Of a stretch of 42,298 nucleotides of DNA, positions 26,954-34,686 are shown piece after piece. The notes beneath the pieces were generated by a model. The model saw only the letters and a program-made list of their open reading frames with translations. It was not told the origin of the DNA and did no database searches. The translations under genes and the position numbers were made by a program. Each line of letters starts with the position of its first letter. Within the stretch, counting starts at the first letter, position 1. The stretch comes from an uncultured Rhodospirillales bacterium. Its GTDB lineage: Bacteria; Pseudomonadota; Alphaproteobacteria; Azospirillales; Azospirillaceae. The stretch lies in NCBI GenBank assembly GCA_903931735.1, contig CAIZDL010000055.1:1-42298 (forward strand), read 5' to 3'.

Positions 26954-28623
26954 GACCCCGCCCCTTCGGTTGCGGCGGGGGCTGAGCGCAGCAGGACCGG
27001 CTCGCCGCCATCAAAGCGCAGCAACAGTTTCGCACCGCCCAGAATCGCCGGATCGTGGCTGATCACCACCAGGGTTTTGCCCCGCCGGGCGAGGTCGATC
27101 AAGAGGGTGTAAACCGCCTGGGCACCTTCGCGGTCGAGCCCCTCCGAGGGCTCATCGAGCAGCACCAGCGGGCCATCGACCAGCATTGCCCGCGCCATGG
27201 CCAGCCGGCGGCGAAGGCCCGGCGCGAGGGTTCTGCCGCCTCCGGTCAATATTTGGTCCAATCCGGCCGGATGGCGGTCGATTAGCTCGCGCAGACCGGT
27301 GAAGGCGAGGCACCGCAGCATGGTCGCTTCATCGGCATCGGGTCGGGCGGCGGCGAGGTTTTCACGCAGGCTGCCTTCCAGAAACACCGGCTCCTGGGGC
27401 AGCCATGAGACCTGAGTACGCCACCAGTCGAGGGAAATTTGGCGTAAATCGACGCCATCTGCGCGAATCTGGCCCCGGGATGGCTCGATCATTCCCGAGA
27501 TCAGGCGCAGCAGGCTGGATTTGCCGGTGCCGTTCCGCCCGGTGATCACAAGCACGCTGCCCGGCTCCAGCGCCAGTTTCAGGTTGGAAAACAGGGGCGT
27601 CACCGCGCCGGGATAGATCAGCCCCACCGTATCCAGCTCCAGCCGGCCCGACCAGGAGGGGAGGGTTTTGCGGCCCTCGGGCTCGCTGGCGGTGGTGGCG
27701 AAGCTGCGCGCGTTGGTGAGGCTTTGGCCGGCAGAGGCGAGGGCCTTGCTCATCTGGACCAGCCGGGTCAGCGGCGCCAGCGCGCGCGCCGCAATCAGGT
27801 TGGCGCCGATCAACGCGCCAACATCGAGTTGCCCTTGCACCACCAGCACCGCGCCGACCGCGATCAGGCACGCGCCCATCAGCGCTTGTATCGCCTGGAT
27901 CATCGAGCCACTGTCGTGCTGGCGAATGGCGATGGCGGCGCGGGTGCTGCGGGCCTCGGTGGTCGTGGCCTGCCAGCGCTTCATCAGCAGTGGCGCGCCG
28001 CGAAAATGCCGGATGGTGTCGGCCCCGGCGATGGTGGCCATAACCAGCGCGCCCACCCGTTCCCCAAGGCTGTTAAGGGCCTGAATCGGCTTGACCAAGT
28101 GTTGTTGGCTGCGCCATGCCATAAACACCGAGACGGCGCAAAATAAAATCGCCACCAGGGCCAGCGGCGCCGAGAGCAGTGCGAGGGCGAGCAGAAAAAG
28201 CGCGGAAAACGGGATATCGGCGAGGGCTGCAAGATTGGTTGCCCCGAGGGCTTGCTCGGCACGCTCAATGCCCCGAATCAGCTCTGTACGTTCGCCCGAG
28301 GGGCGCTGTTCGAGCGCGCCTGCGCTGGCGGTGAGCATCAACCCAAAGACCCCAATCGTCAACCGTTCGTCGGCGTCACCAATAATCTCTTCGGCCAAGC
28401 GCAGGCGCAGGCGGCGAAAAATGTGCTCGGCCCCAATCGCGATGGCCACGCCCACGCTCAGGCTGGCGAGGGTGCCGCTGACGCCATAGCCGACATACCG
28501 GTTGAGCACCTGGATGACATACAGCGACGAAACCAGCCCCAAAAGGTTCACGACCAGTGATGCCAGCAGCAGATACGCGGTCGCGGGCCGGTTTCGGATC
28601 ATCCGCAGGACGAGTTCGGCCAT
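26950..28623 (-). CDS. Type I secretion ABC transporter permease/ATPase
   Basis: N-terminal TM domain; VLVITGRNGTGKSSLLRLISGMIEPSRGQI (Walker A), PLVLLDEPSEGLD (Walker B), VVISHD (H-loop); signature position reads LAPGL. Overlaps the HlyD start by 4 nt. Confidence 0.88.
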   Translation of the reverse strand: MAELVLRMIRNRPATAYLLLASLVVNLLGLVSSLYVIQVLNRYVGYGVSGTLASLSVGVAIAIGAEHIFRRLRLRLAEEIIGDADERLTIGVFGLMLTASAGALEQRPSGERTELIRGIERAEQALGATNLAALADIPFSALFLLALALLSAPLALVAILFCAVSVFMAWRSQQHLVKPIQALNSLGERVGALVMATIAGADTIRHFRGAPLLMKRWQATTTEARSTRAAIAIRQHDSGSMIQAIQALMGACLIAVGAVLVVQGQLDVGALIGANLIAARALAPLTRLVQMSKALASAGQSLTNARSFATTASEPEGRKTLPSWSGRLELDTVGLIYPGAVTPLFSNLKLALEPGSVLVITGRNGTGKSSLLRLISGMIEPSRGQIRADGVDLRQISLDWWRTQVSWLPQEPVFLEGSLRENLAAARPDADEATMLRCLAFTGLRELIDRHPAGLDQILTGGGRTLAPGLRRRLAMARAMLVDGPLVLLDEPSEGLDREGAQAVYTLLIDLARRGKTLVVISHDPAILGGAKLLLRFDGGEPVLLRSAPAATEGAGS

Positions 28624-28658
28624 GGCTCTCCCTGGTGGTTGTGGGCGGTCGGGGCGGT

Positions 28659-31600
28659 TCAGCTTATGGCGGTTTTGGGAGCGGGGAGAGCGCCTCCCGG
28701 CTGGGTGGGGTCGGGGCGGGTCCACTCGACGCCGTTGACGTGAAACCGCTCCCAGATGCGTGCCATCACTTCGTTGACCACCATGTTTTCGTCGTTGCCC
28801 TTCTGGACGTAGAACTTGACCCGGTAGCGTGCGGCCCAAATCCCGTTTTGGCATTCCACGCCCTTAAACTGGGCGTCGGGACCGAAATAGTTACTGGCGA
28901 GGTTCAAAAATATGTCGAAACCGCTGAGCGCCTCCTTGACCAACTGGCGGATCAGCCGTGGATCATAGCGCGGGTCTACGAAGAGCGGAATGCGGACAAA
29001 GTTGGCGTCAAGGTTGCTATAGTTATGGATTTCCGCTTCCGAGACTTTGGCGTTGGCAAGGCAGACCATTTGGCCTTCAAGGTGACGGATGCGAATGGTA
29101 CGCCACGTGATATCCACCACCTGTCCCATGACGCTGGCGTTGAGCTTGATATAATCGCCAACGTTAAAGGGGCGTTCCAGGTTGAGCACGATGCCAGAAA
29201 AGATGTTGGCAATGTTGGCTTGAACAGCAAGGCCGATGATCATCGCCATCAACCCCGAGGTGGCCAGCAAGCTGGTTACCGTTTTGCCCATCACGAAGGC
29301 GATGACCCCGAAGATGGCGAACAGGTAAATGATCAGCGCCGTGATCGCCCGGATGATGTTGGGAATCTTGCGCCCGGTGCGAATCTCCAGCGGGACCCAC
29401 ACGAACCGTTCCAGCGAAATGACTGCCAGCCGCGCCGGGACCACCCACCACAAGGACGCGCAGGTCATAACGATCATGTCGACGGTCGAGGTGGTGAGGT
29501 TTTGCAGGCCGTAATCGAGGGCCATGTTGCCGGCGGACATGAGCAGCAGCGGCCACGAGACGATGCGCAGCCCCAAGGTCTGCATCCGCCAGAATTGCCC
29601 GCGATCCTTGCGGTCGAGCAGGTTGGCCACCACCGAGCCGACCAGCGAGAAGATCGCGATGATCAGGAACCAGTCGTTGGGAACGAAGTCGCGCGGGTCG
29701 ATTTGGTCGGGCTTCAGCAGGCTGCCCATGTCGAGCAGCGAAAATTCTGGTTGGGGCTTGCCGAAGCCGACAAAGGCCGGGTCGCCCTCGGCCCCCCTGC
29801 GGGCGATATCCTGGGAAATCCACGCCCGGTCGAGCACCCAGCCGGCAACCCCGGCCAACACGCGGGAGCGCAACAAGGCGTCCATCAGCGGGTCGGTGGT
29901 TTCGGGGGCGGGGGAAAGCTGGGCCGCCATGCGCTGGAAAAACGAAGCGTCGCTGGCACCCGAGGCAAGATCGAGCACCAGATTGGATTTCAACAGTTGC
30001 TCGGCCAAAGTCGAGCTGCCGTTCATATCCATGCCGAGTATGTCGCTGACATACATGAGGTTGTTGCGGGCAAGCGTACGGTGATGGAACGAGACGCCGA
30101 TAATTTGCGTGCCGTACGCGCGGTCGACCGAGGAATAGTTGAGGAAAAATTTGCCCTTTGCCCGATAGGACCGGTACAGCATATCGCCGACTTTGGCTTC
30201 GCGTTCGGGCTTTTCCAGGTGAATCGGTTCGGCGGCGTTGGTAAAAACCAAGTCTTGGGGCTCGATGGAGCCGCGCCAACGGAACCAGATTTCAAAGCTC
30301 AAGGATACGGTATTATTTGAGAGATCAAGTCCGGAAATCTTCTCAAGCTTCAAGCCCGCGTACACCACATTGGTCTTATACATGAAGCGATCGTTGACAT
30401 AGAGCGCGCGCCCGGCGACCAATTCATCGAGGTAGTTTCCAATGTTTTCTTCGCGGATTGGCGAGAGCTGGGTCATCGCCGCTACCAAGTCGATGCCGTC
30501 GTACACCCCGATCATGGTTTGGGGCGACGACACGCCCTTGGCGTTGAAAGCGATCGGGCCGAACAGGCTGTCGATACGGACATGGCTGCCGTCGAGGGCG
30601 GCAAGGCGGCTGCGCTCGCGCTCGTGAAGCTGTTCGGGAGGCAACCGCGCTTGCTCGCCACTGGGGCGGCCGTGGGCGTAAATCAGCAATCGGGTGGCGT
30701 CGAAAGCGCTGGCGGCCAACCAGTCGGGCGGTGCGCGGTGGGCTTTGACATAACCGTTTTTGAAGCCCTGTGCCAACTCCCCCGCCGTATCGAACAGCAG
30801 CGGCGTTGTGGTCAGCAGGCCATTGAGAGCGGAGGCTAGTGAGGCGCGTTTGCGCGGGTCGGTGATCTGGGCTTCGCTTGCGGCCCACTCGGCTTTAAGA
30901 GCGGCGATAAAGGTGTTGGTGGCCAGAACCCGAGGCCCAAGCACCCGGTTATCGAGTCCGGTGCGGCGCAGCGCGGTCAGCACTTTGGCGCTGGCGGGCG
31001 CATCGCCCAGCACCAAAAAGGCGCCGATCAGCTTTTTGTCTTTGATATCGCTGGCGATGGCTTGGGCGCGGGCGGCAAAATCGGGCGAAGCTGCGTCATA
31101 ATCCCAGCGGTAGAGCACCTTGGTGCCAAAGCGCTGCATCACCTCGTCGAAAGCTTGGCTGAGTTGCTCATTTTGGGCGCCAGCCTGATAGATGATTGAA
31201 ACTGTCTTTTCACCGACGACGTTGCGCAGATAATTTGCCAGAAACCTTATCTCGTAAAGCTGGCTGAACGAATTGCGAAACACCCAAGGGTTGTCGGTGG
31301 TGTCGCCATCAAACTCGGCGGCGGGGGAGATAACCGGCACGCCCCGCGTGCGGTAGACTTCGGCAGCACTGGTCAGCGTTGCCGTTGAGGCGTGCCCGAC
31401 CACGCCGATCACGCCAGCGGCCACGGCCGCTTCGGCTGCCTGTTTTGCCTTATCCGGGTCGTCGCCGTCGTCGAAGGTCAACAGCTTGAGCGGCCGGTGG
31501 TGGAGCCCGCCACCGGCGTTGACCTGATTGACGAAGAGAGCGGCGCCGCGCCGAATCTCCTCCCCCAATGCTTGGGCCGGGCCGCTGAGCGGTGCCACCA

Positions 31601-31766
31601 CCGCGAGCCGCACTTCTTCAGCCCCGGGGCGGACCACCACAAGTTGGATAATGAGGGAGATGGCGCTGGCGACGCAGACGGCGATACCGAGGATCACCAA
31701 AAAAAGTTTGCGTTTCGACCAGTGTCGCCAGGGCGGCGAGGACTCATTTGGTGTTGAAATGGTCAT
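28659..31766 (-). CDS. MscS-family channel fused to a periplasmic type I (LivK/Peripla_BP_6-like) ligand-binding domain
   Basis: 1035 aa. N-terminal TM, then LAVVAPLSGPAQALGEEIRRGAALFVNQVNAGGGLHHRPLKLLTFDDGDDPDKAKQAAEAAVAAGVIGVVGHASTATLTSAAEVYRTRGVPVISPAA; C-terminal SLLATSGLMAMIIGLAVQANIANIFSGIVLNLERPFNVGDYIKL...GQVVDITWRTIRIRHLEG (MscS pore helix and beta domain). Confidence 0.9.
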   Translation of the reverse strand: MTISTPNESSPPWRHWSKRKLFLVILGIAVCVASAISLIIQLVVVRPGAEEVRLAVVAPLSGPAQALGEEIRRGAALFVNQVNAGGGLHHRPLKLLTFDDGDDPDKAKQAAEAAVAAGVIGVVGHASTATLTSAAEVYRTRGVPVISPAAEFDGDTTDNPWVFRNSFSQLYEIRFLANYLRNVVGEKTVSIIYQAGAQNEQLSQAFDEVMQRFGTKVLYRWDYDAASPDFAARAQAIASDIKDKKLIGAFLVLGDAPASAKVLTALRRTGLDNRVLGPRVLATNTFIAALKAEWAASEAQITDPRKRASLASALNGLLTTTPLLFDTAGELAQGFKNGYVKAHRAPPDWLAASAFDATRLLIYAHGRPSGEQARLPPEQLHERERSRLAALDGSHVRIDSLFGPIAFNAKGVSSPQTMIGVYDGIDLVAAMTQLSPIREENIGNYLDELVAGRALYVNDRFMYKTNVVYAGLKLEKISGLDLSNNTVSLSFEIWFRWRGSIEPQDLVFTNAAEPIHLEKPEREAKVGDMLYRSYRAKGKFFLNYSSVDRAYGTQIIGVSFHHRTLARNNLMYVSDILGMDMNGSSTLAEQLLKSNLVLDLASGASDASFFQRMAAQLSPAPETTDPLMDALLRSRVLAGVAGWVLDRAWISQDIARRGAEGDPAFVGFGKPQPEFSLLDMGSLLKPDQIDPRDFVPNDWFLIIAIFSLVGSVVANLLDRKDRGQFWRMQTLGLRIVSWPLLLMSAGNMALDYGLQNLTTSTVDMIVMTCASLWWVVPARLAVISLERFVWVPLEIRTGRKIPNIIRAITALIIYLFAIFGVIAFVMGKTVTSLLATSGLMAMIIGLAVQANIANIFSGIVLNLERPFNVGDYIKLNASVMGQVVDITWRTIRIRHLEGQMVCLANAKVSEAEIHNYSNLDANFVRIPLFVDPRYDPRLIRQLVKEALSGFDIFLNLASNYFGPDAQFKGVECQNGIWAARYRVKFYVQKGNDENMVVNEVMARIWERFHVNGVEWTRPDPTQPGGALPAPKTAIS

Positions 31767-31925
31767 GAGTTAGGTGTCCAGCGTTTTCACCTGTAACATA
31801 TCACATGCTGGTTGTGGTTTTGATGACAAATCGGGGGTGATGCCCGGCGCGGATGAGGATACACTCGGCGCGTTGCGAGCCGGCCATGGGGCCGGGCGAG
31901 CGGACAGACGGGCGAGGGCTGGGGC

Positions 31926-32990
31926 ATGGGGCGGGATATCAACCATTCAGGTGATGCTGCGGACGACGATTTGGGCAACTGGTCCCTGAACGGCAAGTCG
32001 ATCCTGATCACCGGGGGCACCGGCTCATTCGGCAAAGCGATGGTGGCCACCATCTGTAAACGTTGGAAGCCCCGGCGTCTGGTTATCTTCTCGCGCGACG
32101 AGATGAAACAATACGAGATGGAGCAACGCTACCCGGTCAAGACTTACCCGTTCTTGCGCTACTTCATCGGCGATGTACGTAGCCTGGAACGGCTGGAAAT
32201 GGCGATGCAGGATATCGACTATGTGGTTCACGCGGCGGCGCTCAAGCATGTGCCGATTGCCGAGTACAACCCGTTTGAATGTATCCAGACCAACATCATC
32301 GGTGCGCAGAATGTGGTTCAGGCGGCGCTCCACGCCAAGGTCAAGCGGGTGGTGGCGCTGTCAACAGACAAGGCGGTGAGCCCGATCAATCTTTATGGCG
32401 CCAGCAAACTGGCCGCCGAAAAGGTGTTTGTGGCCGCCAACAACTTAGCCGGAAAGTTGCCGACCCGGTTTTCGATCGTTCGTTACGGCAATGTGCTGGG
32501 CTCGCGCGGCTCGGTGCTGCCGTTCTTCCGCCGCCTGATTGCCGAGGGCGCAGATCATCTGCCGGTCACCGATCCGCGCATGACCCGGTTCTGGATAACC
32601 TTGCCTCAGGGCGTCGCGTTTGTGCTCCAGGCGATGGCTCACATGACGGGTGGCGAAATTTATATTCCGCGCATCCCGAGTATGCGTATTCCCGACCTCG
32701 CCCAGGCGATGGCCCCCCAGTTGCCAATCAAGGTGGTTGGCATCCGGCCCGGTGAAAAGCTGCACGAGGTGTTGATCACCGAAAGCGAGGCGCCGCATAC
32801 TTTTCGAGTCGAGAGCACCGGAGACTATGTGATCATGCCGTCGTTTCAGGGCTGGACGCCGGGCAAACCCGAGGTGGAAAGTGGCCGGCTGGTGCCGGTG
32901 GCCGAGGGTTTTTGTTATGCCTCCGACCAAAACGATCAATGGCTCGATGAACCCGGCCTGCAACGTTTCCTCGCCGATGAGGCGGACTGA
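31926..32990 (+). CDS. pseB: UDP-N-acetylglucosamine 4,6-dehydratase (inverting), PseB-like
   Basis: SILITGGTGSFGKAMVATICKRWKPRRLVIFSRDEMKQYEM...ALKHVPIAEYNPFECIQTNIIGAQNVV...STDKAVSPINLYGASKLAAEK. Confidence 0.93.
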   Translation: MGRDINHSGDAADDDLGNWSLNGKSILITGGTGSFGKAMVATICKRWKPRRLVIFSRDEMKQYEMEQRYPVKTYPFLRYFIGDVRSLERLEMAMQDIDYVVHAAALKHVPIAEYNPFECIQTNIIGAQNVVQAALHAKVKRVVALSTDKAVSPINLYGASKLAAEKVFVAANNLAGKLPTRFSIVRYGNVLGSRGSVLPFFRRLIAEGADHLPVTDPRMTRFWITLPQGVAFVLQAMAHMTGGEIYIPRIPSMRIPDLAQAMAPQLPIKVVGIRPGEKLHEVLITESEAPHTFRVESTGDYVIMPSFQGWTPGKPEVESGRLVPVAEGFCYASDQNDQWLDEPGLQRFLADEAD

Positions 32991-32993
32991 GCC

Positions 32994-34328
32994 ATGAGCC
33001 TCGATCCGTCGTTTCTGCCCTATGGCCGGCATCTGATTGAAGATGATGACATAGCCGCCGTGGTGCAGGTGATGCGGGGCGACGCGCTGACCGGCGGGCC
33101 GGCGGTGGCGGCGTTCGAGGCTGGGCTCGTGGAGGCGACCTCTGCCCGTCACGCCGTGGTGTGCGGCAACGGGACCCAAGCGTTGCATTTGGCAGTGCTG
33201 GCGGCGGGAATCGGGCCGGGTGATTGGGTGATTTGCCCCTCCATCACCTTTCTTGCCACCGCCAATTGCGCTCGCTATGCCGGGGCCGAGGTGGTCTTCG
33301 CCGACGTCGACCCAGACACCGGGCTGATCACCGCCGCAACCGCCGAGGCGGCGGCGGCGCGGGCGGGCGGGCCGGTCAAGGCGGTGCTGCCGGTGGATTT
33401 CGCCGGCCAGTTTGGGGATCTACCCGCGCTTTCCGCCTTGGCCCGGCAAAAGGGCTGGGTGGTGATCGAGGATGCCTGCCACGCCGCCGGCAGCCGCTAT
33501 GAGTTTGTGGGGGCTGGCGCCAGTGGCGCTGTGGGGGCTGGCGCCAGTGGCGCTGTGGTGGCCGGCGCTAGTGGCGCTGTGGGGGCCGGCACTAGTGGCG
33601 CTGTGGGGGCCGGCGCCAGTGGCGCTGTGGGGGCCGGCGCTAGTGGCGCTGTGGGGGACTGCCGGTGGGCTGATTACACGGTGTTTTCGTTTCACCCGGT
33701 CAAGACGGTGGCCATGGGCGAGGGCGGGGCGGTCACCACCAACGATGCGGCCTTGGCGGCCCGGATGACTTCGTTGCGCAATCACGGTATGGCGCGCACG
33801 GCAGACGCTTTTAGTCTGCCCGAGCAGGCCTTTGCCGCCGATGGCAGCGCCCACCCGTGGTATTATGAAATGCAGGAGTTGGGCTTCAACTATCGGGCCT
33901 GCGATCTTCAATGTGCGCTGGGTTTGAGCCAGTTGAGCAAACTCAAGCGGTTCACCGCCCGGCGCCGTCGTTTGGCCGGGCTTTATGATGAGCGGCTGGC
34001 GGGGTTGCTGCCTCAGCTTCGGCCGCTCGGGCGGACTCCGGGCGTGATCGCGGCTTGGCACCTTTATTCGGTGTTGATCGAGTTCGAGGCGTTGGGGCTC
34101 AGCCGCGATACCGTGATGAACCGCCTGCGCGCCGAGGGTATCGGCTCCCAGGTTCATTATATTCCGGTGCCTTGGCAGCCTTATTATCGCCGTCGCTACC
34201 CGGTGCCCGCGCTTCCGGGCGCCGCCGCTTATTACGCCCGAACCTTGTCGCTGCCGCTTTATCCCGCCATGGCCGATCATGATGTTGGGCGGGTGGTGGA
34301 TGCCTTGACGCGGGCGCTGGCGCCGTGA
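32994..34328 (+). CDS. pseC: UDP-4-amino-4,6-dideoxy-N-acetyl-beta-L-altrosamine transaminase, PseC-like (DegT/DnrJ/EryC1 fold) with internal repeat
   Basis: FLPYGRHLIEDDDIAAVVQVMRGDALTGGPAVAAFE, CGNGTQALHLAVLAAGIGPGDWVICPSITFLATANCARYAGAEVVFADVDPDTG, TVFSFHPVKTVAMGEGGAVTTND (PLP lysine). Confidence 0.93.
   Translation: MSLDPSFLPYGRHLIEDDDIAAVVQVMRGDALTGGPAVAAFEAGLVEATSARHAVVCGNGTQALHLAVLAAGIGPGDWVICPSITFLATANCARYAGAEVVFADVDPDTGLITAATAEAAAARAGGPVKAVLPVDFAGQFGDLPALSALARQKGWVVIEDACHAAGSRYEFVGAGASGAVGAGASGAVVAGASGAVGAGTSGAVGAGASGAVGAGASGAVGDCRWADYTVFSFHPVKTVAMGEGGAVTTNDAALAARMTSLRNHGMARTADAFSLPEQAFAADGSAHPWYYEMQELGFNYRACDLQCALGLSQLSKLKRFTARRRRLAGLYDERLAGLLPQLRPLGRTPGVIAAWHLYSVLIEFEALGLSRDTVMNRLRAEGIGSQVHYIPVPWQPYYRRRYPVPALPGAAAYYARTLSLPLYPAMADHDVGRVVDALTRALAP
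33507..33657 (+). repeat. In-frame 24-bp tandem repeat (6 full units plus a partial) inside pseC
   Basis: Units start at 33507, 33531, 33555, 33579, 33603 and 33627; consensus GTGGGGGCCGGCGCYAGTGGCGCT = VGAGASGA. Confidence 0.97.
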
Positions 34329-34564
34329 GCGAGGCGTTCGACGACTATCACCGCCTCGCCGCCGAGGCGTTCGACGCTTGGGACCGACTGATCGACGATC
34401 CCCATTCGGCCGAGGCGCAGGCACAGGTTGCGGCGCTGGAGGCCCGGCTCACCGGCCTGGAGCCCAAAATCATCGCCGCCGCCAAAACCCACCCCGCCTT
34501 TTGCGCCGGCGACTGGCCGGACTGGATGCTGGAAATGGCGGGGGAGGGGAAGCCCCCCGATTAG
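34325..34564 (+). CDS. Small acidic hypothetical protein, translationally coupled to pseC
   Basis: 79 aa, GTG start overlapping the pseC stop (GTGA); MSEAFDDYHRLAAEAFDAWDRLIDDPHSAEAQAQVAALEARL. Confidence 0.6.
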   Translation: MSEAFDDYHRLAAEAFDAWDRLIDDPHSAEAQAQVAALEARLTGLEPKIIAAAKTHPAFCAGDWPDWMLEMAGEGKPPD

Positions 34565-34588
34565 AGCATGATGTGACCCGCTCTAAGA
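34557..34588. repeat. Intergenic palindromic repeat, short copy 4
   Basis: CGATTAGAGCATGATG shared with 17877-17892; TTAGAGC...GCTCTAAG inverted ends. Confidence 0.5.
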
Positions 34589-34686
34589 CATTGGTGCGCC
34601 GCGCCACTCCAAGCCCCGCTTGAGCCCGGCGCCGTTCCCTGGTATGCGGTGGGCTCTGATCAATTGGGACAACGGAGGAATCGCCC

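Noticed and set aside
28557-30320. 587 aa plus-strand ORF opposite the MscS fusion gene
   Set aside because: Antisense shadow ORF of a GC-rich gene; composition is low-complexity H/D/Q/R-rich and no family is recognisable.
33507-33657. CRISPR-like array
   Set aside because: Contiguous 24-bp units without spacers, in frame inside pseC; a coding tandem repeat, not CRISPR.
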